Assembly (NCBI RefSeq): GCF_004343195.1 | Contig: NZ_SMCR01000007.1 | Span: forward strand, 159,701 to 223,700 | Length of the DNA: 64,000 nt | Origin: Biostraticola tofi | GTDB lineage: Bacteria > Pseudomonadota > Gammaproteobacteria > Enterobacterales > Enterobacteriaceae | Reading direction: 5' to 3' | Shown: piece after piece, positions 9,981 to 17,453 of the stretch | Position numbering within the stretch: position 1 is the stretch's first letter | Layout of the letters: each line of letters starts with the position of its first letter | Notes under the pieces: generated by a model | What the model saw: the letters and a program-made list of their open reading frames with translations, nothing else | What the model was told of the DNA's origin: nothing | Database searches by the model: none | Program-made: the position numbers and the translations under genes

Positions 9981-11273
9981 ATGAAAATGAAAAAACTCGT
10001 CTCATTAGCTGGCCTCGGTGCTGTATCTATGCTGCCGTCGTGGGCAATCGCCGCCGCACCGGTGGTCGATAAAGCCGACAACGCATTTATGATGATCTGC
10101 ACCGCGTTGGTGCTTTTTATGACATTACCCGGGATTGCCCTGTTTTACGGCGGCCTGCTGCGCGCCAAGAATGTGTTGTCGATGTTGACTCAAGTAGCGG
10201 TAACCTTTGCCATGGTCTGTGTGCTGTGGATGATTTATGGCTATTCAATGGCGTTCAGTGAAGGAAATGCATTTTTCGGCGGCTTTGATATGGCCATGCT
10301 GAAAAATATTCCATTGGAAGCGTTGAGCGGGACTTTTTACCAGCTGATCCATGTCGCCTTCCAATGCTCTTTTGCCTGTATCACTGTTGGACTTATCGTT
10401 GGCGCTCTGGCTGAGCGTATCCGCTTCTCTGCGGTACTGATATTTGTACTGGTGTGGTTCACTCTGGCCTATCTGCCGATGGCGCACATGGTCTGGGCCG
10501 GCGGCTTCCTGGCGGCCAAGGGCGCGCTGGATTTTGCCGGCGGTACCGTCGTACATATCAACGCCGCCAGCGCCGGCCTGGTCGGTGCTTATATGTTGGG
10601 TAAACGTTCAGGCTTTGGTAAAGAAGCGTTCAAACCTCACAACCTGCCGATGGTCTTCACCGGCACAGCCATTCTGTATGTAGGCTGGTTCGGCTTTAAT
10701 GCCGGTTCAGCCAGCGCCGCCAATGCAATTGCCGCTTTGGCTTTCCTGAATACTGTTATTGCTACCGCTGGCGCCATTCTTTCCTGGGTGTTCGCCGAGT
10801 GGATGCTGCGTGGCAAACCATCGCTGCTCGGTGCCTGTTCAGGCTGTATCGCCGGGCTGGTCGCCATTACCCCAGCGGCGGGAACGGTGGGCGTTGGCGG
10901 TGCGTTGATTATCGGCCTGGTGGGCGGTGCAGCAGGACTCTGGGGTGTGGTGGCCCTGAAAAAATGGCTGCGTGTTGACGATGTCTGCGATGTCTTCGGC
11001 GTTCACGGTGTCTGCGGCATCGTTGGCTGTATCCTGACCGGCGTATTTTCAGCCGCTTCTCTGGGAGGGACCGGTTATGCAGAAGGCGTCACCATGGGCC
11101 ATCAGGTCGGCGTGCAGTTGCTCAGTATCGTGGTTTGTCTGGTGTGGTCTGGCGTAGTGGCCTTTATCGGTTTCAAAATCGCCGATATGGTGGTCGGCCT
11201 GCGTGTTTCCGAAGAACAGGAACGCGAAGGTCTGGACGTGAACAGCCATGGCGAAAATGCCTATAACCAGTAA
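9981..11273 (+). CDS. amtB: Ammonium channel AmtB
   Basis: AmtB is the trimeric inner-membrane ammonium channel. The 430-residue protein starts with a cleavable signal peptide (about residues 1-24, ending AIAAAP) followed by eleven predicted membrane segments. The pore twin histidines sit in VVHINAASAG and FGVHGVCGIVG. The C-terminal cytoplasmic tail that contacts GlnK (GLRVSEEQEREGLD) is intact. In E. coli tesB follows; here it is absent and ybaY comes next. A terminator follows directly. Confidence 0.97.
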   Translation: MKMKKLVSLAGLGAVSMLPSWAIAAAPVVDKADNAFMMICTALVLFMTLPGIALFYGGLLRAKNVLSMLTQVAVTFAMVCVLWMIYGYSMAFSEGNAFFGGFDMAMLKNIPLEALSGTFYQLIHVAFQCSFACITVGLIVGALAERIRFSAVLIFVLVWFTLAYLPMAHMVWAGGFLAAKGALDFAGGTVVHINAASAGLVGAYMLGKRSGFGKEAFKPHNLPMVFTGTAILYVGWFGFNAGSASAANAIAALAFLNTVIATAGAILSWVFAEWMLRGKPSLLGACSGCIAGLVAITPAAGTVGVGGALIIGLVGGAAGLWGVVALKKWLRVDDVCDVFGVHGVCGIVGCILTGVFSAASLGGTGYAEGVTMGHQVGVQLLSIVVCLVWSGVVAFIGFKIADMVVGLRVSEEQEREGLDVNSHGENAYNQ

Positions 11274-11295
11274 TATTGCTGCTGGGTTTATCTCG

Positions 11296-11322
11296 AAGGG
11301 GCGGAAATCCGCCCTTTTTTTT
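11296..11322 (+). terminator. Rho-independent terminator of glnK-amtB
   Basis: A GC-rich stem (GGGCGG / CCGCCC) with an AAAT loop is followed by nine T residues, 25 bases after the amtB stop. Confidence 0.9.
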
Positions 11323-11521
11323 TAGCTTTATTATCGCATATCAGTACCCTGCAGCCAGGGCAAACTCCTAAAAAGCATAAAAAGTTCAGATCTCAGGCAG
11401 GAAAATATCGCCAAGCTGTGCCATCCTTAAAACATCAGGTGGGTTGCCACCATGAATTCACCGCTTTCACACCGTATTGCTGTGAATGGTTTTCAAGAAA
11501 TAATAAAAAGAGGAAGCAAAC

Positions 11522-12082
11522 ATGAAACTCTGGCAAATTGTTGGCGGTGTAGCCCTGGGGGTCACACTGGCAGGATGTGCGGATAAGAGTGCGGATGTAG
11601 CGACTCCTGCGTTCAAAGCGCCCGGCACCCCGGTTCAGCAGGCAGCGATAGCGCAGCCTTCCGTTTCAGGTACAGTCAATATACGCCAGCGCATTGCGCT
11701 GCCGCCCGATGCTGTTTTAACCGTTACGCTTTCTGACGCGTCAGTAGCCGATACGCCCTCAAAAGTCATTTCCCAGCGCGTGGTCCGTACCGAGGGCAAG
11801 CAGGCGCCATTCAGCTTTGTACTGCCGTTCAATCCGGCGGATATCCAGCCTAATGCGCGTATCCTGCTGAGTGCGGCAATCACCATCGACGGCCGTATCA
11901 CGTTTATTACCGAAGAAGTGAAAACCGCGGTGAACAATGGCGCTACTCGTCATGATCTGGTACTGGTGCCCGTACCGTCTGTAGCGGTGCCGACCCAGAC
12001 GCGCCCGGCGACTACCGTGCCGTCTACCTCTCCGACCCAGGTAACGCCATACCAGACCGCACCTGCGCCGACCCAGCTATGA
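11522..12082 (+). CDS. ybaY: YbaY-family lipoprotein
   Basis: A 186-residue lipoprotein: the signal peptide ends in the lipobox LAGC with the modified cysteine at residue 19. The body (about residues 45-155) is the YbaY-type beta domain, also found in lipoproteins linked to polysaccharide metabolism. The tail is rich in proline, threonine and glutamine. RBS AGAGGAAG precedes the ATG. Function is not established for the family. The 248 bases between amtB and this gene hold the amtB terminator and otherwise nothing recognised. Confidence 0.88.
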   Translation: MKLWQIVGGVALGVTLAGCADKSADVATPAFKAPGTPVQQAAIAQPSVSGTVNIRQRIALPPDAVLTVTLSDASVADTPSKVISQRVVRTEGKQAPFSFVLPFNPADIQPNARILLSAAITIDGRITFITEEVKTAVNNGATRHDLVLVPVPSVAVPTQTRPATTVPSTSPTQVTPYQTAPAPTQL

Positions 12083-12102
12083 CGCATGAGTGAATAACCT
12101 GG

Positions 12103-12134
12103 CGTATCGCCCGCGACATCCGGCGGGCGATACG
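12103..12134. terminator. Bidirectional hairpin between ybaY and atl
   Basis: A 12-bp perfect stem (CGTATCGCCCGC / GCGGGCGATACG) with an 8-base loop lies between the convergent ybaY and atl genes. There is no clear T run, so it may act as an mRNA 3' end stabiliser as much as a terminator. Confidence 0.6.
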
Positions 12135-12138
12135 TGAT

Positions 12139-12486
12139 TCATTCCCCCCGCCAAAGATAGTTGCTCAGTTCGATACAGCCAGATGGGTCAATCAATACGC
12201 CTTCAGCGCGTAATGCTGACTGCTGGCGTTTGAAATCTTCTCCCTGCAGGGAAATCCTTCCCTGGCGATTGACGACACGGTGCCAAGGGAGCAGTGAACC
12301 TTCTGGTAAGCGTTTAAGGATGCCTCCTACCTGCCGGGCAGCACGAGGCGAGCCAGCCAAGGTTGCGACCAGTCCATAAGTCATCAGTCGACCTGGAGGA
12401 ATAGCCGCTAGAATATGGAAAACACGCTGGCGAAAGGAGTCGGTCTGTTGTTGTTCTTTCATATGCCTTGCAAAGGTGATGTTCAT
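12139..12486 (-). CDS. atl: Alkyltransferase-like DNA repair protein Atl
   Basis: Atl binds O6-alkylguanine lesions and passes them to nucleotide excision repair. It resembles the DNA-binding domain of O6-methylguanine methyltransferase, but the reactive cysteine of PCHR is replaced by tryptophan: LPWHRVVN near residue 84. The arginine-finger helix motif SPRAARQVGG is intact. At 115 residues it is complete. A start eight codons later (MKEQQQ) is possible. It is convergent with ybaY. Confidence 0.93.
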   Translation of the reverse strand: MNITFARHMKEQQQTDSFRQRVFHILAAIPPGRLMTYGLVATLAGSPRAARQVGGILKRLPEGSLLPWHRVVNRQGRISLQGEDFKRQQSALRAEGVLIDPSGCIELSNYLWRGE

Positions 12487-12636
12487 AGCGGTTATTCTGT
12501 CACAACACCCGCCCTATAGAACAGGGGGGCCGTCTGGCGCCAACAGGCCAATAATCCAGCATTCAATCGGCGCCAGCTTGCAATTCACCCCCCCATCATT
12601 GATAATGCCACGCGCTCAGGAAACTGAGCCGTCAAT

Positions 12637-12749
12637 GGAGGCCCTGTTGGTGCTCCCGCAATACTACTTTGTAAACTCGGTCAGGTCCGGAAGGAAGCAG
12701 CCGCAGCAGAGGATGTGTGTGCCGGGATGTCGCTGGCAGGGCCTCCACC
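12637..12749 (+). ncRNA. ffs: 4.5S RNA of the signal recognition particle
   Basis: A 113-base match to E. coli 4.5S RNA (114 nt). The ends pair (GGAGGCCCTG with CAGGGCCTCC), and the apical Ffh-binding part is intact (AGGTCCGGAAGGAAGCAGC, with the GGAA tetraloop and symmetric and asymmetric internal loops). With Ffh it targets nascent membrane proteins to the translocon. It lies between atl and hha, as in relatives. Confidence 0.97.
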
Positions 12750-13126
12750 ATTTCAGGGTAATGCTGCATGCGCTTTGCTACTCAGGTTTGGGTGGAAAAT
12801 AACGGCCAATCAACCTTGCGCTTAAATTTTGCAGCACGAACTTCCCATCTCGTGGTAACACTAATAAGTCATTCACCCTATCTTGGTATAAAAGAGCGAG
12901 ATGACTATTACTCACTTCAATTAACAATAGCGTTTGGCTATAAACCCCAAGGTACCCTGAACGGTATACGCCACCTTGGCCCAATGGCAATGAGATCCTT
13001 CAGGTTATCGGCTCGGGGTTTTCATAAGGCGGTGAACAGCCCTATCGCTTGAAACTGAAAAGTTGTAAGGGATATAAAGTATCATTGCCTATGATGTTGC
13101 AAACATCAATTGCGCGTCTCTAATGA
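12750..13126. other. Intergenic region between ffs and hha, no convincing gene
   Basis: This 377-base stretch replaces the ylaB/ylaC/maa block of E. coli. Open frames of 94 residues (+, from 12768) and 70 residues (-, from 12990) cover it but show no recognisable family, no good ribosome site and mixed composition. They may be decayed remnants. Confidence 0.4.
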
Positions 13127-13330
13127 TTAACGCACATACTTCCAGACGGATACCGGTACTTTATCATATAGCTTGTTCATAGTGAGTTCTGCCAGACGAT
13201 GATCTGCAGCTGAATTAAATATCTCCAGCTCATCGTCAGACAGTTCATATTTGTTTTTTTCAATGACGCGCTCAAGGGTTTCCATGGTCCTGCATTTACG
13301 TAAGCGCATTAAATAATCTATCTTTTTCAT
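13127..13330 (-). CDS. hha: Haemolysin expression-modulating protein Hha
   Basis: Hha is a small nucleoid-associated partner of H-NS that silences horizontally acquired AT-rich DNA. The 67-residue protein is nearly identical to E. coli Hha, including [20 protein letters not shown] and the C-terminal [10 protein letters not shown]. It is encoded 46 bases downstream of tomB and probably cotranscribed as a toxin-antitoxin-like pair. It could affect expression of the AT-rich parts of this window. Confidence 0.97.
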   Translation of the reverse strand: MKKIDYLMRLRKCRTMETLERVIEKNKYELSDDELEIFNSAADHRLAELTMNKLYDKVPVSVWKYVR

Positions 13331-13376
13331 CTTGGCCTTAAGTATTTAAACAGATGTCGAATTTGTCATACATTGT

Positions 13377-13736
13377 TCAAGTCGTACAGAGTTCAGTCTC
13401 TGAGAATGTTCCGAATAAACGAGAGCGGCTGGTTCGCCATCTCTGGATATCGAAATTGTTGATACCGTAGCTACTGAACAGGGTAAAAGTATCATCTAAA
13501 AAGGTTTCAACCTGATCAGTGAGTTCATTATCATTATGGTGTTTCAGTTTAAAACTTACAATAAATGAGGCTATGTGCTCAATGAGTTCATTCAATTGCA
13601 AATTGGTGATGGAAGTCGGATCATTTACCCAGCCGTGATAACTATCGCCAAGACTGGCTATGCCTTCGTCATAGAGATTTTCACACAGGAATTTGAGTTG
13701 TGCAATATCGTGACGTTTGGGTGAATACTCATCCAT
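13377..13736 (-). CDS. tomB: Hha antagonist / biofilm modulator TomB
   Basis: TomB counteracts Hha toxicity and influences biofilm formation. The 119-residue protein begins MDEYSPKRHDIAQLKFLCE, matching E. coli TomB. The start at 13736 is chosen for its strong AGGAGGG ribosome site; the frame is open six codons further. The C-terminal conserved core LDDTFTLFSSYGIN is present. It is the first gene of the tomB-hha pair. Confidence 0.95.
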   Translation of the reverse strand: MDEYSPKRHDIAQLKFLCENLYDEGIASLGDSYHGWVNDPTSITNLQLNELIEHIASFIVSFKLKHHNDNELTDQVETFLDDTFTLFSSYGINNFDIQRWRTSRSRLFGTFSETELCTT

Positions 13737-14195
13737 ATCAGCCCTCCTGACCATGAACTAATTGCTGTACTGAAGACGTGTTCAAGAAGGGTATGCAGAT
13801 AGCCCTGCTTGCTTCCACATCCTATTATAAAGATAGGATAATCTCCGTCGTTTGACACTATGCGCTTACATTAACTTACAGTATTGATCTCAGATAATGA
13901 GACAGAATGAATGAAATGCAAAACGTAACGCAATTTGTCTGTAATCTGCATAACACCCATTGCAGGGTAGGGGCAGGCCTCTAAACGCCTGATGAAATAA
14001 ATCAACCTGATTTCATCAAGCCACATAATAAAATTAGCAGACCAGCCGAAGAAAAAAAAGAGTCATTTATGTGGCGATCTGGTCACCATTAACTTTTTAA
14101 CTCATTTTATTCATTATTGCAGGTTCAGATTATACAGTAATGCGCGATTGCTGATTTAGCCTAAAAAGCGATTCTCAAAAGCAGAAATGAGTGTT
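13737..14195. other. AT-rich promoter region between tomB and the metal ABC operon
   Basis: About 460 bases without a supportable gene. It must hold the tomB-hha promoter, reading left, and the upstream part of the metal transporter promoter, reading right. It is AT-rich, which suits H-NS/Hha binding. Nothing else recognised. Confidence 0.5.
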
Positions 14196-14212
14196 ATGTT
14201 ATCTTATATCAT
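14196..14212. promoter_or_regulatory. Zur-like operator of the metal ABC importer operon
   Basis: ATGTTATCTTATATCAT is an imperfect palindrome with ATGnTAT/ATAnCAT arms, resembling the Zur box core ATGTTAT-N-ATAACAT. It lies 19 bases before the small ORF that heads the operon and overlaps possible -10 sequences, as expected for a repressor. A second such box precedes ykgM in the same island. Confidence 0.65.
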
Positions 14213-14230
14213 TTTATGCGATGTTTTCTC

Positions 14231-14371
14231 ATGCCTGTTATTTCAACGTTTTTTTGCCGCCTGCAGCGATTCAACCTGCTGATGGCCGCCTCCTGGCAAC
14301 GCCTGTTGTGCGCTGCTTTCATCGTCGCTCTGCTGTGGCTGTCAATCCAGTGGGCTAATTTACTGCCATGA
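14231..14371 (+). CDS. Small membrane protein heading the metal ABC operon
   Basis: A 46-codon ORF with one strongly hydrophobic helix (about residues 25-45: cluster of L, A, I, V, W around FIVALLWLSIQW) and basic N-terminal residues, predicting an inner-membrane single-span protein with N-in topology. Its stop overlaps the start of the ATPase gene as ATGA, a classic translational coupling arrangement. An in-frame ATG at 14216 could add five residues. No strong ribosome site is visible. I do not recognise the family. It may be a small transporter subunit or a coupling leader. Confidence 0.5.
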   Translation: MPVISTFFCRLQRFNLLMAASWQRLLCAAFIVALLWLSIQWANLLP

Positions 14372-15084
14372 TTACCTTAAATAATGTAGTCATCGGCCAT
14401 CAAGGGAAACCGGTTGTTTCGCCGGTGAGCGGCAGGTTTGAACCCCATAGTCTCACCGCTATTATCGGTGCAAACGGTACCGGTAAATCTACCCTGCTCA
14501 AAACCATCGCTGGGCTGTTACCGCCGTTGGCTGGTGAGCTCATGTTTGCAGAGCGCGCTAAACCGCACATTGGCTATCTGCCGCAACAGGCCGAAATCGA
14601 CCGGCAATTCCCGGTCAATGTGCTGGATGTCGCGGCCATGGGATGCTGGCCAAAAATCGGATTTCTCCGCTCTATCAATCGTATCGCTCGGCAGCGGATA
14701 CATCAGGCAATTGAGCGGGTGGGGCTGACTTCGATACAGCGTCAACCGATTGAGGCATTGTCTGGCGGCCAATTCCAGCGGCTTATGTTTGCCCGATTGC
14801 TGGTACAGGATGCGCCATTGATGTTGCTTGACGAACCCTTTACCGGCATCGATGGGGAAACCTGCAGCTTGCTGATGGACGTCATAAAACAGCTGCATGC
14901 AGAAGGTCGGACGCTGATTGTCGTGCTGCACAACCTGGAACTGGTCCAGCAGCATTTCCCGCACACGCTGTGCCTGGGGTCATCCGATATCCGCTGGGGC
15001 GACACCCGCGAAGTGATTCCCCGCGCCTGGGTTGACCCGGCAATGTCGTTGGCGGGTTCCCCGATGCTGCCAGGTGCATCATGA
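14368..15084 (+). CDS. Metal (likely zinc) ABC importer, ATP-binding subunit
   Basis: ATPase of a cluster 9 (ZnuC/SitB/YfeB-type) ABC importer, 238 residues. Walker A is GANGTGKST (about 34-42), signature LSGGQFQR, Walker B LMLLDEPFTGID, and the switch histidine is in VVLHNLE. It is coupled to the upstream small ORF and to the permease by 4-base overlaps. Zur-like control points to zinc, but this subunit alone cannot distinguish zinc from manganese or iron. Confidence 0.92.
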   Translation: MITLNNVVIGHQGKPVVSPVSGRFEPHSLTAIIGANGTGKSTLLKTIAGLLPPLAGELMFAERAKPHIGYLPQQAEIDRQFPVNVLDVAAMGCWPKIGFLRSINRIARQRIHQAIERVGLTSIQRQPIEALSGGQFQRLMFARLLVQDAPLMLLDEPFTGIDGETCSLLMDVIKQLHAEGRTLIVVLHNLELVQQHFPHTLCLGSSDIRWGDTREVIPRAWVDPAMSLAGSPMLPGAS

Positions 15085-15965
15085 TCCTGCATGACTTAAT
15101 TACCCCATTCGCCTCCTTCGGCTTCATGCGAAGGGCGCTGATTTCCTGTCTGGCACTGACGGTCAGTACCACTCCGTTAGGCGTATTCCTTTTACTGCGG
15201 CGAATGAGTCTAGTCGGCGATGCGCTTTCCCATGCCATTTTACCTGGTGTGGCTATAGGTTATCTGCTTTCCGGTATGTCGCTGCTGGCGATGGGCATCG
15301 GCGGCTTTGTCGCCGGGTTGCTGGTAGCGCTGCTGTCTGGATGGGTTACCACGCTGACGCCGCTCAAAGAAGATGCCAGTTTTGCCGGGTTTTATCTCGG
15401 TTCGCTGGCATTGGGGGTGACGCTGGTGTCCTTGAAAGGATCAAGTGTGGATTTGCTGCACGTGCTGTTCGGATCGATTTTGGCGGTAGACGGCGAGGCC
15501 ATGGAGTGTATCGGGCTAATTGCCGGCTTCACTCTATTGATGCTGGCGCTGTTGTATCGGGCCCTGGTGATTGAAGCTTTCGATGGTGCTTTCCTGCGGG
15601 TAAATCGGCGCGGCTATCCAAGACTGATTCATGGCCTGTTCCTGGGTCTGGTGGTCCTGAACCTGGTTGCCGGCTTCCAGATACTGGGCACGCTGATGTC
15701 GGTCGGGCTGATGATGCTGCCGGCGGTAGCGGCCCGCTGCTGGTCAGGTCGCTTGCCGCTGATATTGCTGATTGCCGCTGCTATCGGCTTTCTCAGTGCC
15801 TGGGCCGGTCTTGTCTGGTCATTCTATGCCTCGCTGCCGGCCGGGCCGTCCATTGTGCTCAGCGCGAGTCTGGCTTTCTTTTTTTCAGTGGTATTTGGTC
15901 CTCGCGGCGGTATAGCGGTATGGCTACGCAAACGCCGCGAGGTCAGTCATTATGGAGAACGTTAA
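15081..15965 (+). CDS. Metal (likely zinc) ABC importer, membrane subunit
   Basis: A 294-residue ZnuB/SitC-type permease with about eight hydrophobic segments. It has the family motif region SLVGDALSHAILPGVAIGY near residues 40-58 and the typical cytoplasmic EAA-like loop. Its start overlaps the ATPase stop (ATGA), and the binding protein gene begins directly after its stop. It belongs to the same operon and forms the transmembrane pore for the ion delivered by the binding protein. Confidence 0.92.
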   Translation: MILHDLITPFASFGFMRRALISCLALTVSTTPLGVFLLLRRMSLVGDALSHAILPGVAIGYLLSGMSLLAMGIGGFVAGLLVALLSGWVTTLTPLKEDASFAGFYLGSLALGVTLVSLKGSSVDLLHVLFGSILAVDGEAMECIGLIAGFTLLMLALLYRALVIEAFDGAFLRVNRRGYPRLIHGLFLGLVVLNLVAGFQILGTLMSVGLMMLPAVAARCWSGRLPLILLIAAAIGFLSAWAGLVWSFYASLPAGPSIVLSASLAFFFSVVFGPRGGIAVWLRKRREVSHYGER

Positions 15966-16844
15966 ATGAAATCTTTATCAGCCTCGCTGGCAATCGTCAT
16001 GATCGCCGCAAGTCCTGCCGCCCTGGCCAATACCGTTACCACGGTCGCCAGTTTTTCTGTCCTGGGGGATATCGTCAAACAGGTGGGCGGTGACCATGTT
16101 ACCGTCACTATCCTGGTAGGCCCGGATGGTGATCCTCATAGCTTTGAACCCAGTCCCAAGGATAGCAAGGCGATAGCCGGCGCGGATGTGGTGTTTGTCA
16201 GTGGCCTGGGCCTGGAAGGCTGGCTCGACCGGTTGGTCACGGCATCTGGCTATAAAGGTAAAGTGATTGTCGCCTCTGATGGCATCGATAGCCGGAAAAT
16301 GGAAGAAGACGGAAAGACAGTGACCGACCCCCATGCCTGGAACAGCGCTAAAAATGGGGCTATTTATGCGCGTAATGTCATGAATGCCTTGATAGCCGCC
16401 GATCCGCAGGATGCACCGTATTTCCGTCAGCGCGGCGGCGCCTATATCCAGCAACTGGAAAAACTGGATAGCTGGGCGAAACAGGCGTTCAGCCAGGTCA
16501 GTCCAGCGACACGCAAAGTATTGACCAGTCATGATGCGTTTGGCTATTTTGGTGCCGAGTATGGGGTAGAATTTTTGGCCCCGGTAGGATTCTCAACCGA
16601 ATCCGAAGCCAGCGCCAGCCAGGTGGCGGCATTGATTACCCAAATCAAGCAGCAGGGCATCAAGACCTACTTTATTGAAAACCAAACCGACCCTCGACTG
16701 GTAAAACAGATTGCCGCCGCCAGCGGTGCCCAGCCAGGTGGCGAGCTTTACCCGGAAGCGCTGTCTAAGCAAGATGGACCGGCGACAACCTATGCAGCGG
16801 CTTTCAAACATAATGTAGATACCCTTATTGCCACCATGAAATAA
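15966..16844 (+). CDS. Metal (likely zinc) ABC importer, periplasmic binding protein
   Basis: A 292-residue cluster A-I metal-binding protein with a signal peptide (about residues 1-21, ending ALA-NT). Likely metal ligands are the histidines in GDPHSFEP and DPHAW, a histidine in LTSHDAFGYF and an acidic residue near ENQTDP or the C-terminus. The loop that is His-rich in ZnuA is short and acidic here (MEEDGKTVTDPH). That leaves specificity open, although the upstream Zur-like box favours zinc. The ribosome site GGAGAA precedes the ATG. A strong hairpin follows. Confidence 0.9.
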   Translation: MKSLSASLAIVMIAASPAALANTVTTVASFSVLGDIVKQVGGDHVTVTILVGPDGDPHSFEPSPKDSKAIAGADVVFVSGLGLEGWLDRLVTASGYKGKVIVASDGIDSRKMEEDGKTVTDPHAWNSAKNGAIYARNVMNALIAADPQDAPYFRQRGGAYIQQLEKLDSWAKQAFSQVSPATRKVLTSHDAFGYFGAEYGVEFLAPVGFSTESEASASQVAALITQIKQQGIKTYFIENQTDPRLVKQIAAASGAQPGGELYPEALSKQDGPATTYAAAFKHNVDTLIATMK

Positions 16845-16860
16845 ATCGACCTCATTAAAA

Positions 16861-16884
16861 AAGGGCCCTTGGGCCCTGTTTTAA
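16861..16884. terminator. Hairpin between the metal importer operon and ykgO
   Basis: AGGGCCC-TT-GGGCCCT followed by GTTTTAAT on the plus strand. The A run on the other side gives a T run for the minus strand, so it can end both the importer operon and ykgMO. Confidence 0.75.
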
Positions 16885-16890
16885 TCTGCT

Positions 16891-17031
16891 TCAGCGTTTC
16901 TTCTTACGGCCCTGCACCGCTTTGAAACGCGGATTGGTTTTGCAGATGACATATATACGGCCCCGGCGACGAACCACTTTACAATCTTTATGCCGGGTTT
17001 TAGCCGATTTCAATGAACTCAATACCTGCAT
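16891..17031 (-). CDS. ykgO: Zinc-independent 50S ribosomal protein L36 (type B)
   Basis: A 46-residue L36 paralogue that reads [20 protein letters not shown] and ends GRKKKR. It aligns end to end with E. coli YkgO and lacks the full CCHC zinc ligand set of the housekeeping L36. It substitutes for zinc-binding L36 when zinc is scarce. It lies 12 bases after ykgM and shares its Zur-controlled promoter. Confidence 0.95.
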   Translation of the reverse strand: MQVLSSLKSAKTRHKDCKVVRRRGRIYVICKTNPRFKAVQGRKKKR

Positions 17032-17043
17032 CAGAATAAATCC

Positions 17044-17307
17044 TCAGGATGATTGCTTATTGCCAAGAAAGCGGCCAAAACGCTGATTGAAACGAGCGGT
17101 GCTGCCGTCTTTGGTCAGGGTTCTCTGCTTACCGGTATAGTAGGGATGAGATTTTGACGACACTTCAATCGTGACGTATGGATAGGTTTGACCTTCGAAT
17201 TCCACGGTACGATCGGTACTAATGGTCGAACCTACTTTGAACCAGGCATCAGCGGTAGTGTCATGGAATACCACCAGTCGGTAGTCAGGGTGGATACCCT
17301 CTTTCAT
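17044..17307 (-). CDS. ykgM: Zinc-independent 50S ribosomal protein L31 (type B)
   Basis: An 87-residue type B L31 (YkgM/RpmE2). It begins [10 protein letters not shown], carries [12 protein letters not shown], and lacks the CxxC zinc motifs of the housekeeping protein. Swapping it into ribosomes frees zinc during starvation. First gene of the ykgMO operon, with a Zur-like palindrome 16 bases upstream of the start codon. Confidence 0.96.
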   Translation of the reverse strand: MKEGIHPDYRLVVFHDTTADAWFKVGSTISTDRTVEFEGQTYPYVTIEVSSKSHPYYTGKQRTLTKDGSTARFNQRFGRFLGNKQSS

Positions 17308-17322
17308 AATAGCCTCTCTGTT

Positions 17323-17339
17323 ATGTTATAATATATCTA
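17323..17339. promoter_or_regulatory. Zur-like operator of ykgMO
   Basis: ATGTTATAATATATCTA matches 14 of 17 positions of an ideal ATGTTATAATATAACAT palindrome. It lies immediately upstream of ykgM, where E. coli also has Zur control. Confidence 0.75.
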
Positions 17340-17405
17340 TTATGCGATATTCCTTCGCCGGTTTCAACCTCGACGCATGAAAGCCTTTTCGCCAGCGACA
17401 GCGAT

Positions 17406-17431
17406 AAAAAAAGCCGCTTGCGCGGCTTTTT
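17406..17431. terminator. Rho-independent terminator after acrB
   Basis: Symmetric A5-6/GCCGC-TTGC-GCGGC/T6 hairpin, 23 bases past the minus-strand acrB stop. The flanking A and T runs make it functional in both directions. Confidence 0.88.
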
Positions 17432-17453
17432 AACAGTAGGATTGCAGGAGAGC

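Noticed and set aside
12768..13052. 94-codon ORF after the 4.5S RNA
   Set aside because: Starts right after ffs without a ribosome site and has no recognisable domain; kept only as part of the intergenic description.
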